From positions 32,550 to 96,549 of the forward strand of contig JAPHUD010000021.1 of the NCBI GenBank assembly GCA_026196775.1: a stretch of DNA of 64,000 nt. The letters run 5' to 3'. Of this stretch, positions 1 to 8,219 are shown piece after piece; position 1 is the stretch's first letter; the number at the start of each line of letters is the position of its first letter. The notes under the pieces are model-generated. The model did no database searches. It worked only from the letters and a program-made list of their open reading frames with translations, and had not been told where the DNA came from. The stretch is from Flavobacteriales bacterium (GTDB lineage Bacteria; Bacteroidota; Bacteroidia; Flavobacteriales_E; Vicingaceae). The position numbers were made by a program, and so were the translations under genes.

Positions 1-2
1 CG

Positions 3-1712
3 GATCAGGATACCAGCTATGCTAATTTAACAGGAAGCATAAATACATCAAAATATTATGAATTTACTGTTTCACCACAGTTAGGATACCTTATGACTAT
101 TCAAGACTTAACTTTTAAGATTCAACGTTCAGGAACAGGTGTGAGAACTTTTGCAGTTCGTTCCGATGCTGATAATTTTTCAAGTAATTTGGGAGGAGTG
201 ATTATTAATCCTTCACCAAATATTTCAATTAAACCAGGAAATATATTTTTTATTAATAATGATACAACTAGTGTGATTGACGGATGTAGGGTTTCTGTGG
301 CAGGTTCTAACTTTACAGATACTAAATCAACTCGAACTTTTCGTATTTATGCTTGGAATGCTGAAGACGCAAATGGAACTTTTTCACTTGATAGTATTTC
401 TATTACAACAACTTCTTCTGTTATAGAAAATATTCAAAATTATATGGATTATTCTTATTGTTCTCATATGTTTACTATAGGACAAGTTGATAGAATGCGT
501 GCAGCACTTAATAGTAGTGTTAGTGGTAGAAATAACCTTTGGTCTCAAGCAAACCTTGTAGCAACAGGAACAGATGTGCCTAATCCAGTTAATAATTGTA
601 TTCCCGTAGCTGATTTTACAGCTAATCAAAGATTAATTTGTCAAGGAGATGTAGTAACGTTTACTGATGCTTCATGGAGAACAGATATTAATTCTGTAAA
701 TTGGACTTTTAATGGAGGGACACCTTCAACATCTTCTAATAGTACTCAATCCGTTACATTTAATAATTTATACTGGCAAGAAATATCAATAACTGCAACA
801 GGAGCAGCAGGGTCAAACACAAAAACAAATCCATATTATATACATGTTTCACCACCTTGGTCTCAGTACTCAGGAGCATTTTATGAAAGTTTTGAGAATT
901 CAACTGCAAATCAATCATGGTTTTCTATAACTAATCAAAATAACGCTTCAAAATGGCAGCCTACGAGTTCTGCTGCAGCTACTGGATCTAATTCAATGTA
1001 CTTAAATGCACATAGTGAACCAGTATATTTTCCTAACTATATACCAGGAATTGGAAGAAATGATATTGATGCATTGATTAGTCCATCATTTGATTTATCT
1101 TCTGTTACTTCAGGTGTGTTAACATTTAAATTTTCAGCAGCAACTAGAGCTACAGTTTTAGCAGATATTACTGAAGAGTTTAAAGTTTATGCTTCATTAA
1201 ATTGTGGTAAATCTTGGTTGCCTTTAAGAACTATTCAAGGAATAGCATTAGCCAATGCTGGATCGCATAATAACCCATATTTTCCAACTACAAGTTCTCA
1301 ATGGGAAACTGTAACAATTAACTTACAATCTATTCTACAAGTTAATAATGTTAGGTTTAAATTTGAGTACAAGAGTGGAAAAATGAGTAATAATTTCTTT
1401 TTAGATGATATTAATATTTCTGGAATTGTTGGAATTGATGAAAATGATACTGATAATTTTAATCTAAATACTTATCCTAATCCATTTAATGAAAGTACTA
1501 CTGTTTCTTATAGATTAAATAAATCTCAAAATGTAACAATGAGAGTATATGATTTATTAGGAAATGTTGTTTTAGATGTATTAAATGATAATCAAGCTCA
1601 AGGCGAACATACTTTGGTTATCAATAGAGGAAGTTTACAATCTGGAATTTATTTACTTAAATTAACAGGAGATAACGGATTAGAAGTTAATAATAAAATT
1701 GTTATACAATAA
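3..1712 (+). CDS. Secreted M43-like zinc metalloprotease, C-terminal part, with PKD and T9SS sorting domain (5' partial)
   Basis: The frame is open to the left edge, so the first ATG at 93 is internal and the true start lies outside the window. Visible order: a beta-sandwich of about 140 residues ending in FRIYAWNAEDANGTFSLD; then the Met-turn segment typical of pappalysin (M43) proteases, NIQNYMDYSYCSHMFT followed by GQVDRMRAAL; then a PKD-like domain (IPVADFTANQRLICQGDVVTF); then a MAM-like/jelly-roll segment; then a type A T9SS sorting domain starting near YPNPFNESTTV and ending KIVIQ. The HEXXH zinc helix is not in the window. Known for the family: extracellular proteases exported by T9SS. 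Odd: the beta-sandwich directly abuts the Met-turn, where the rest of the catalytic domain is expected. The Met-turn assignment is firm; activity cannot be judged. Confidence 0.75.
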   Translation, partial: DQDTSYANLTGSINTSKYYEFTVSPQLGYLMTIQDLTFKIQRSGTGVRTFAVRSDADNFSSNLGGVIINPSPNISIKPGNIFFINNDTTSVIDGCRVSVAGSNFTDTKSTRTFRIYAWNAEDANGTFSLDSISITTTSSVIENIQNYMDYSYCSHMFTIGQVDRMRAALNSSVSGRNNLWSQANLVATGTDVPNPVNNCIPVADFTANQRLICQGDVVTFTDASWRTDINSVNWTFNGGTPSTSSNSTQSVTFNNLYWQEISITATGAAGSNTKTNPYYIHVSPPWSQYSGAFYESFENSTANQSWFSITNQNNASKWQPTSSAAATGSNSMYLNAHSEPVYFPNYIPGIGRNDIDALISPSFDLSSVTSGVLTFKFSAATRATVLADITEEFKVYASLNCGKSWLPLRTIQGIALANAGSHNNPYFPTTSSQWETVTINLQSILQVNNVRFKFEYKSGKMSNNFFLDDINISGIVGIDENDTDNFNLNTYPNPFNESTTVSYRLNKSQNVTMRVYDLLGNVVLDVLNDNQAQGEHTLVINRGSLQSGIYLLKLTGDNGLEVNNKIVIQ

Positions 1713-1726
1713 TTCTGGATTAATAT

Positions 1727-1765
1727 AAAAAAAAGCACGGGTAACTGTTACTCGTGCTTTTTTTT
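1727..1765. terminator. Rho-independent terminator
   Basis: An A-run, the stem AGCACGnGTAAC / GTTACnCGTGCT with a short loop, then a run of eight T, starting 15 bases after the protease stop codon. It is symmetric enough to work in both directions. Confidence 0.85.
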
Positions 1766-1836
1766 ATATAAAAGTCTAAGAACTATAATACTTGCATTTT
1801 TCTAATTTACAGGGGGTATAAAGTAAAAATTTACTA

Positions 1837-2367
1837 GTGAAAAAGATATTTAGCATATCGTTACTTCTTATTATTGCAATAGCAACTCTATTTCCTTTTG
1901 CTTATCTCAAAATGGAACGCAAAGCCATTAAAAAAGCCATTAAACATAAAATTATTGCAGGAATCGATAAAGAAGAATTGGTGCTATTGGTTTTCCATAA
2001 AGATGAAGTTGATCAACAAGTAAAATGGAAACACAGCAAAGAATTTCAATATAAAGGTGAAATGTATGATATAGTTGAGAAAGAACTTATCGGTAACGAA
2101 ATACATTACTGGCTTTGGTGGGATAAAGAAGAAACAGCATTAAGCCAAAAATTAGCAAATTTAGTGCGACAAAATTTTGCCCAAAATCCTTATCAGAATA
2201 ATAAAAATCAGGTAATTACTCATTTTTTTAAAACACTTTATTTTTCAGGAAAAACTACTATACAATTAGATGTTGTGAAAAATGAAATTTCTCACTGTAC
2301 ATCTTATTCAGATAACTTTTCTTTATGGCAGCAATTGCCAATTACACCGCCACCACAGCTTGGTTAA
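1837..2367 (+). CDS. Uncharacterised membrane-anchored protein upstream of a TonB receptor
   Basis: A 176-residue protein beginning at a GTG. It has one N-terminal hydrophobic segment (about residues 4-24) and a hydrophilic remainder presumed to be periplasmic. No family was recognised. Visible features: a lysine-rich stretch right after the membrane segment (KAIKKAIKHK), a tryptophan-rich patch (HYWLWWDKEE) and a proline-rich end (ITPPPQLG). It lies 87 bp upstream of the TonB-dependent receptor in the same direction, with no terminator between them, so co-transcription is plausible. A helper role in uptake is only an inference from position. Confidence 0.6.
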   Translation: MKKIFSISLLLIIAIATLFPFAYLKMERKAIKKAIKHKIIAGIDKEELVLLVFHKDEVDQQVKWKHSKEFQYKGEMYDIVEKELIGNEIHYWLWWDKEETALSQKLANLVRQNFAQNPYQNNKNQVITHFFKTLYFSGKTTIQLDVVKNEISHCTSYSDNFSLWQQLPITPPPQLG

Positions 2368-2454
2368 TTTTTTTCATTTCTTTTAATATTTTCATTGACA
2401 ATTAACTAATGCCTAATGAAAATGTTTGTTGTTTAATAGTTTAAAAATTAACAC

Positions 2455-4860
2455 ATGAAAAAAATTATGCTTGTAGTATGCATGTGTTCTATCTCTTTAA
2501 TGAGTATTTCACAAATTATTACTATAAAAGATAATAAAACAAATTTACCATTAGAGATGGTAAGCATAGTCAGTATTCAACCTCGTATAGCCACTTTTAC
2601 TAATGTTAAGGGGCAGGCTGATATTACAGATTTTAAGACCTCTGAAAAAATTGAGTTACGATTAATAGGATACAAGGCTATTCAAAAATCTTATGTAGAA
2701 CTAGAACTATTGTCTTTTGAAATTGTGTTGGAAGATGCTGGATTATCTTTAGATGAGGTAGTTATTTCTGCTACACGTTGGACACAAAATAAAAATGATG
2801 TGCCAGAAAAAATAAGCTCTATTTCTGCTAAAGATGTAGCTTTACAAAATCCACAAACTGCTGCAGATTTATTAGGTTCTTCGGGCGAAGTTTTTATACA
2901 AAAAAGTCAGGGAGGGGGAGGAAGTCCCATGATTAGAGGTTTTTCTACCAACAGATTGCTTATTACTGTTGATGGAGTGCGTATGAATACCGCTATTTTT
3001 AGAAGTGGTAATTTACAAAATGTAATTTCCATAGATCCTTTTGCGGTAGAACACACCGAAGTATTATTTGGACCAGGTTCAGTAATTTATGGAAGTGATG
3101 CTATTGGCGGAGTAATGAGTTTTTCTACTATAACACCTCAATTTTCTACTAGTGATGAACCTTTAATTACTGGAAAATCTTCTACTAGATACACATCTGC
3201 TAATAGTGAAATGACAGGACATTTTAATGTAGGCGTTGGTTGGAAAAAATGGGCAATGGTAACAAGTATTACGCATTCCGATTTTGGCGATTTACGTATG
3301 GGATCGTACGGACCTTCATCTTATTTGCGAAAGTTTTATGTTGTAAGAGAAGATACTATTGATGTTGTGAAAGCTAATACTGATCCTTTAGTGCAAAACC
3401 CAACAGGATACAAGCAAACTTCATTAATGCAAAAGTTGAGGTTTAAACCCAATAAAAATTGGGATGTTAATTATGGTTTTTTATATTCCACTACAACAAA
3501 CTATTCTCGTTATGACAGGTTAACAAGAACTAAAAATGGAAAACCAAGAAGTGCAGAATGGAATTATGGACCACAAGAATGGGCAATGAATTATTTGAAC
3601 ATTACTAATTCAGCTGCAAATAGCTTGTATAATGAAATGAGTATACGTTTGGCTCATCAATATTTTGAAGAAAGTAGAATAGACCGAGGGTTTAATCAGC
3701 CAATTCGAGCTAATAGATTAGAAGAAGTAAACGCTTTTTCGGCTAACATGGATTTTGAGAAAATATTGGGAGAGAAAACCGAACTTTTTTATGGAGTTGA
3801 AGCGGTATATAATGATGTAAATTCTTTTGGTACAGATGAATACGTAACTACCAACATTATTGTTCCTGCTGCTGCTCGTTATCCTCAATCTACTTGGGAA
3901 TCGTATGCTGCCTATGTTACTATTCAAAGGCATTTATCTGAAAAATTTTTGGTGCAAGCCGGTGCTAGGTTCAATCAATTTATATTGAATGCTGCTTTTG
4001 ATACTACTTATTTTCCATTTCCATTTACCAAAGCCGAAATTAACAACAATGCAACAACAGGAAGTTTGGGCTTTGTTTGGCAACCAACAGAACAGTGGAA
4101 TATTAGCGGAAGTACTTCAACAGGTTTTCGCTCACCTAATGTGGATGATATAGGAAAAATATTTGATTTTGAACCAGGGTATGTGGTTACTCCAAACCCT
4201 AATTTAACTGCCGAATATGCCTACAATACTGAATTGAGTATTAGCAAGGTAATTAATGAAGCGGTAAAGTTTAATCTTACAGGGTATTATACCTATTTGG
4301 ATGCTGGAATGGTAAGGAGAGATTTTCAATTTAATGGCAACGATAGTATAATGTACAATGGAGAAATGAGCAAAGTTCAGGCGATACAAAATGCTGCTTT
4401 TGTTGAAATTAAAGGACTTCATGCCGGAATTGAAATTAAATTACCTGCGGGATTTGGCTTAATGGCAAAATACAACTACCAACAAGGGACTGAAGAGTTG
4501 GAAGATGGTACAACAGGTCCATCTAGACATGCAGCTCCTTGGTTTGGTTCGGCTCAATTGAGTTATACAACCAAGCAACTAAAAATGATTTTTTATACGC
4601 AGTTTAGTGGCGAAAAAAAGTTTGAAGACATGCCTTTTGAAGAAATTCCTAAAAGTGAGTTGTATGCCATTGATAACAATGGAAATCCTTACTCACCAAG
4701 TTGGGTAACCCTTAATTTTAAAGTCAATTACCAACTGAAAGAGCATTTTGTTTTAGGAGGAGGAATAGAAAATATAACAGATGTACGTTATAGAACTTAT
4801 AGCTCTGGTATTGCTGCCGCAGGAAGAAATTTTATGCTTTCGCTTACAGCTAAGTTTTAA
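2455..4860 (+). CDS. TonB-dependent outer-membrane receptor (heme/hemoglobin-receptor-like)
   Basis: An 801-residue outer-membrane receptor. A signal peptide (about 1-20) is followed by a carboxypeptidase-regulatory-like beta domain (about 21-95, DNKTNLPLEMVSIVS), the plug domain (about 105-225, with MIRGFSTNRLLITVDGVRMN and GPGSVIYGSDAIGGVMSF), and a long beta-barrel ending in phenylalanine (FMLSLTAKF). The plug sequence resembles the hemoglobin/heme class of TonB receptors. The substrate cannot be fixed from sequence alone: siderophore, heme or another metal complex all remain possible. Imported ligand would be driven by TonB-ExbBD, which is not in this window. It is followed by a strong terminator. 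Confidence 0.88.
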   Translation: MKKIMLVVCMCSISLMSISQIITIKDNKTNLPLEMVSIVSIQPRIATFTNVKGQADITDFKTSEKIELRLIGYKAIQKSYVELELLSFEIVLEDAGLSLDEVVISATRWTQNKNDVPEKISSISAKDVALQNPQTAADLLGSSGEVFIQKSQGGGGSPMIRGFSTNRLLITVDGVRMNTAIFRSGNLQNVISIDPFAVEHTEVLFGPGSVIYGSDAIGGVMSFSTITPQFSTSDEPLITGKSSTRYTSANSEMTGHFNVGVGWKKWAMVTSITHSDFGDLRMGSYGPSSYLRKFYVVREDTIDVVKANTDPLVQNPTGYKQTSLMQKLRFKPNKNWDVNYGFLYSTTTNYSRYDRLTRTKNGKPRSAEWNYGPQEWAMNYLNITNSAANSLYNEMSIRLAHQYFEESRIDRGFNQPIRANRLEEVNAFSANMDFEKILGEKTELFYGVEAVYNDVNSFGTDEYVTTNIIVPAAARYPQSTWESYAAYVTIQRHLSEKFLVQAGARFNQFILNAAFDTTYFPFPFTKAEINNNATTGSLGFVWQPTEQWNISGSTSTGFRSPNVDDIGKIFDFEPGYVVTPNPNLTAEYAYNTELSISKVINEAVKFNLTGYYTYLDAGMVRRDFQFNGNDSIMYNGEMSKVQAIQNAAFVEIKGLHAGIEIKLPAGFGLMAKYNYQQGTEELEDGTTGPSRHAAPWFGSAQLSYTTKQLKMIFYTQFSGEKKFEDMPFEEIPKSELYAIDNNGNPYSPSWVTLNFKVNYQLKEHFVLGGGIENITDVRYRTYSSGIAAAGRNFMLSLTAKF

Positions 4861-4868
4861 TAAGTTTT

Positions 4869-4907
4869 ACACCAGTCAGGTATTTAATACCTGACCGGTG
4901 TTTTTTT
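4869..4907. terminator. Rho-independent terminator
   Basis: The arms CAGGTAT/ATACCTG sit inside a longer imperfect stem (ACACC...GGTGT) and are followed by seven T. It ends the TonB receptor transcript. Confidence 0.85.
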
Positions 4908-4940
4908 GTTTATTCTTCTGCTAATTTTTAGCTACATTTG
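4905..4940 (+). promoter_or_regulatory. Candidate Bacteroidota promoter for the crotonase gene
   Basis: TACATTTG at 4933-4940 matches the -7 consensus TAnnTTTG. A TTTG at 4905-4908 could be the -33 element, but the 24-base spacing is longer than usual. It lies between the terminator and the ATG at 4963. Confidence 0.4.
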
Positions 4941-4962
4941 TTTTTTTAATAAATTAAAACAC

Positions 4963-5739
4963 ATGGAATACAACAATATTTTAGTAACTCAAGAAAATAG
5001 CATCGCACAAGTAACAATTAACCGACCTAATCAATTAAATGCTTTGAATTCATCAACCATAGCAGAGTTGAGCAGTGTTTTTAAAACATTAGAAGCAGAT
5101 AAAAATGTTCGCGTAATCATAATTACCGGTTCTGGCGAAAAAGCCTTTGTTGCCGGGGCAGACATCAAGGAATTTTATCAATTTGATGTGGAAGAAGGAA
5201 AAAAATTATCCGCTGAAGGGCATCAAAAATTATTTGATTTAGTAGAAAATTTAACTACTCCGGTAATTGCTGCTGTTAATGGTTTTGCATTAGGTGGCGG
5301 ATTAGAATTAGCCATGAGTTGCCATTTTAGAATTGCTTCTGATAATGCTAAATTAGGTTTACCCGAAGTTACGTTGGGAGTAATTCCTGGTTATGGAGGA
5401 ACACAACGATTAGCACAATTAGCAGGTAAAGGCAGAGCCATGGAAATGATTATGACTGCCAAAATGATTTCTGCTGAAGAAGCAGCGAACATTGGTTTAG
5501 TCAACCAAGTGGTTACACAAGAAGAATTATTGCCAACTTGTCAAAAAATTGCTCAAAAAATAGCTTTCAATTCTTCAACAGCCATTGCAAGTGCAATAAA
5601 AGCGGTAAATGCTGGTTTTAAAGATGGTATAAATGGCTACGAAATAGAAATAGAAGAGTTTGGTAAATGCTTCGGAACACCTGATTTTATTGAAGGAACA
5701 AATGCATTTATTGAAAAGCGTAAACCGAAATTCAGTTAA
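4963..5739 (+). CDS. Enoyl-CoA hydratase/isomerase (crotonase family)
   Basis: A cytoplasmic crotonase of 258 residues, the usual length for bacterial enoyl-CoA hydratases, which hydrate 2-enoyl-CoA in fatty-acid or amino-acid catabolism. The oxyanion-hole segment AFVAGADIKEF is at about 61-71. Both catalytic glutamates are present with the family's 20-residue spacing: Glu115 in GGGLELAMSC and Glu135 in LPEVTLGVIPGYGGTQ. This favours a true hydratase over an isomerase-only member. An upstream TTG at 4906 would add a 19-residue hydrophobic extension, but it falls inside the preceding terminator; ATG 4963 sits just after a TAnnTTTG element and is preferred. The exact acyl chain preference is unknown. 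Confidence 0.88.
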   Translation: MEYNNILVTQENSIAQVTINRPNQLNALNSSTIAELSSVFKTLEADKNVRVIIITGSGEKAFVAGADIKEFYQFDVEEGKKLSAEGHQKLFDLVENLTTPVIAAVNGFALGGGLELAMSCHFRIASDNAKLGLPEVTLGVIPGYGGTQRLAQLAGKGRAMEMIMTAKMISAEEAANIGLVNQVVTQEELLPTCQKIAQKIAFNSSTAIASAIKAVNAGFKDGINGYEIEIEEFGKCFGTPDFIEGTNAFIEKRKPKFS

Positions 5740-5777
5740 AACTTTATAAACTTTTAACTTTACAAGCTTTTTACTAA

Positions 5778-7268
5778 ATGAGCAACCCCTTAAAAAAACT
5801 TGCCGGACAAACAGCCATTTATGGGCTTACAAGCATAGTTGGACGTTTGCTTAATTGGTTTTTGGTGCCTATTTATATCGGAACGGCAAAGTTTACGCCC
5901 GACCAATACGGAATTATTACCGAAATGTATTCCTACGTAGCATTTTTAGTGGTGTTTCTAACCTACGGAATGGAAACCGCTTTTTTCCGTTTTTCTACCT
6001 TGCAAGAACACGATAATAAAAAAGTATATTCCACTATTATTTATTCGCTTTTCACTACTTCTTTTGTGTTTATAGCACTGGCCTTTTTGTTTGATCAATC
6101 TATTGCTAATTGGCTGAAATATCCTAATAACAAAGAGTTTGTAACTTGGTTTGCCATGATAGTTGGTTTAGATGCCGTTGCTTCTATTCCTATGGCGAAA
6201 TTAAGAGCAGATAATCGTCCTATAAAATTTGCTGTCATCAATTTTGCGAATATTGGTGTAAATATTGGCTTAAATTTATTTTTTCTAGCCTATTGTTTGC
6301 CCATGTATAAAGCTGGCGAAACCAACTGGCTTATCGAAACTTTTTATAATCCAGAAATAGGTGTAGGCTATGTTTTCATTGCGAACCTTATTGCGAGTAT
6401 TGTTAAGTTTTTATTGTTACTGCCCGATATGCTAAAAGCTAAATTTAGTGTTGAATTCGCATTGCTTAAAAAAATGTTTATTTATGCGTTGCCTTTATTG
6501 GTTTTTGGACTGGCAGGAATTGTAAATGAAACCATCGATAGGATTATGCTAAAGCGAATGTTGTTTGAGAGTAAAGGTGAGTTGGAGACTATGACTCAAA
6601 TAGGAATTTATGGTGCTTGTTATAAAGTTTCTATTATTGTTACGCTTTTTATTCAGGCATTTAGGTATGCCGCAGAACCTTTCTTTTTTGCTCAGGAAAA
6701 AGAAAAAAATGCCAAAGAAACTTATTCCACCATCATGACTTATTTTGTGATAATTTGTGCTACCATCTTTTTGGGTGTAATGCTGTATATTGATATTGTG
6801 AAATATTTTATCCCAAATGAAGCCTATTGGGAGGGGTTAAAAATTGTTCCTATATTACTTTTTGCTAATATTAGCTTAGGCATTTATTACAATCAATCTA
6901 TTTGGTACAAACTAGGCGGAAAAACAAAATATGGCGCCTATATTGGTGTTTTTGGAGCTTTGGTAACCATCTTATTAAATTACATTTGGATTCCTGTTTA
7001 TGGTTATGTTGGCTCTGCTTGGGCAACATTAATTTGTTATTCTTCTATGTGTATTATTTCATTTGTTCTAGGACAAAAACATTACCCCATCAAATACAAT
7101 TATTTTAAAATTGGGATATATTTAGGCTTAGCACTATTACTTTATTTTGCAACAACTCAATTTACCATAGAAAATTTTTACACCAAACATCTTATACATA
7201 CGTTAATAATTTTTGCCTTTTTAGGATTTATTTACGCCATCGAAAGACCAAAAAAAGTGGTAATTTAG
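5778..7268 (+). CDS. Oligosaccharide flippase / polysaccharide biosynthesis membrane protein (MATE/Wzx-like)
   Basis: A 496-residue integral membrane protein with about 12-14 hydrophobic segments across its length. The N-terminus GQTAIYGLTSIVGRLLNWFL is typical of the Wzx/MurJ-like oligosaccharide flippases of the MVF superfamily. The expected role is moving undecaprenyl- or lipid-linked glycans across the inner membrane. It is the first gene of an envelope run: in many Bacteroidota the same flippase family precedes dut, a sugar nucleotidyltransferase and TPR/DUF4292/LytM genes, as here. The substrate is not predictable. The start ATG is 38 bp after the crotonase stop. Confidence 0.85.
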   Translation: MSNPLKKLAGQTAIYGLTSIVGRLLNWFLVPIYIGTAKFTPDQYGIITEMYSYVAFLVVFLTYGMETAFFRFSTLQEHDNKKVYSTIIYSLFTTSFVFIALAFLFDQSIANWLKYPNNKEFVTWFAMIVGLDAVASIPMAKLRADNRPIKFAVINFANIGVNIGLNLFFLAYCLPMYKAGETNWLIETFYNPEIGVGYVFIANLIASIVKFLLLLPDMLKAKFSVEFALLKKMFIYALPLLVFGLAGIVNETIDRIMLKRMLFESKGELETMTQIGIYGACYKVSIIVTLFIQAFRYAAEPFFFAQEKEKNAKETYSTIMTYFVIICATIFLGVMLYIDIVKYFIPNEAYWEGLKIVPILLFANISLGIYYNQSIWYKLGGKTKYGAYIGVFGALVTILLNYIWIPVYGYVGSAWATLICYSSMCIISFVLGQKHYPIKYNYFKIGIYLGLALLLYFATTQFTIENFYTKHLIHTLIIFAFLGFIYAIERPKKVVI

Positions 7269-7317
7269 TAGGCTAGTTTAACAGGTTAAAAGTTTATAAG
7301 GTTAAAGATTAGAAAAA

Positions 7318-7680
7318 ATGAGAGTGTATTCGTTTGAAAAATTAATTGTTTGGCAAGAATCAAGGAAACTGACAAAAGAAGTGTACTTACTTTCTAAAAA
7401 ATTCCCAAAAGAAGAACAATTCGGACTAACTAGTCAAGTAAGAAGAGCAATAGTTTCGGTTTGTTCGAACATAGCAGAAGGAAGTTCAAGAAGTACTTCA
7501 AAAGATAAAGCTAGATTTACAGAAATGTCTTTTGGAAGCCTTCTAGAAGTTTTAAATCAATTAATTTTGGCAGCTGATTTAGAATTTATTAAAATTGAAG
7601 AGTTAAACAAATTAAGACCTCGTATTGATGAAATAGCAATGATGCTTAATGGGTTAAAAAAGAGCCAACTAAACTCATAA
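7318..7680 (+). CDS. Four-helix bundle protein (23S rRNA intervening-sequence / S23 family)
   Basis: A 120-residue, fully helical protein of the family first found inside 23S rRNA intervening sequences (TIGR02436). Family hallmarks are visible: FEKLIVWQESRKLTKEVY at the start, then QFGLTSQVRRAIVSVCSNIAEG, then a long third helix with SFGSLLEVLNQL. In Bacteroidota such genes also occur as scattered stand-alone copies with unknown function; some relatives are accessory proteins of diversity-generating retroelements, but no reverse transcriptase or template repeat was seen here. It splits the usual flippase-dut arrangement and is bordered on both sides by short AT-rich repeats, suggesting later insertion. 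Confidence 0.85.
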   Translation: MRVYSFEKLIVWQESRKLTKEVYLLSKKFPKEEQFGLTSQVRRAIVSVCSNIAEGSSRSTSKDKARFTEMSFGSLLEVLNQLILAADLEFIKIEELNKLRPRIDEIAMMLNGLKKSQLNS

Positions 7681-7704
7681 ACTATAAACTTATAAACTAG
7701 AATT

Positions 7705-8139
7705 ATGCGAATAAAAATAGTAAACAAATCCAATCATCCGTTGCCACACTATGGAACAGAAGCTGCTGCAGGTGTTGATTTAAGAGCAAATATAGAAACT
7801 CCAATAACTTTAAAACCATTAGAAAGAACTTTGGTAAAAACAGGTTTATTCATAGAGTTGCCTGTGGGTTATGAAGCTCAAGTTCGTCCGAGAAGCGGAT
7901 TGGCCTACAAAAATGGCATTACTGTATTAAATTCTCCGGGAACTATTGATGCCGATTATAGAGGTGAAGTTGGCGTAATTTTAGTTAATCTCTCTAACGA
8001 GCCTTTTGTAATTGAGAATGGAGAAAGAATTGCTCAATTGGTAATTGCTAAGCACGAGCAAGCTGAGTGGGAATTAGTAGAAGAATTAGCAGAAACTGAA
8101 AGAGGAGCAGGAGGGTTTGGAAGTACAGGGAAAAAATAA
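7705..8139 (+). CDS. dut: dUTP diphosphatase (dUTPase)
   Basis: A trimeric dUTPase of 144 residues that hydrolyses dUTP to dUMP and pyrophosphate, keeping uracil out of DNA and feeding dTMP synthesis. All five motifs can be seen: AGVDLRA (about 22-28), [11 protein letters not shown] (61-71), the uracil-pocket hairpin [14 protein letters not shown] (76-89), ERIAQLV (107-113), and the glycine-rich tail [10 protein letters not shown] (134-143) that closes over the phosphates. The length is standard. The start is 24 bp after the four-helix-bundle gene, in the same direction. Confidence 0.97.
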   Translation: MRIKIVNKSNHPLPHYGTEAAAGVDLRANIETPITLKPLERTLVKTGLFIELPVGYEAQVRPRSGLAYKNGITVLNSPGTIDADYRGEVGVILVNLSNEPFVIENGERIAQLVIAKHEQAEWELVEELAETERGAGGFGSTGKK

Positions 8140-8219
8140 TTAATAATGTACCAATTTAGCAATGTAGCAATTTTAATTTCATTGTTACACTGATAATTTG
8201 TTTAATTAAGGAATATACA

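Noticed and set aside
4906..4962. Hydrophobic N-terminal extension of the crotonase from a TTG
   Set aside because: It begins inside the terminator of the previous gene and crosses the -7 promoter element; crotonases of this type have no signal segment.
7318..7680. Diversity-generating retroelement accessory gene
   Set aside because: No reverse transcriptase, template repeat or variable repeat was seen in the surrounding sequence.
8140..8219. CRISPR-like array
   Set aside because: The units are about 15 bases, imperfect, without spacers of constant length and without cas genes.
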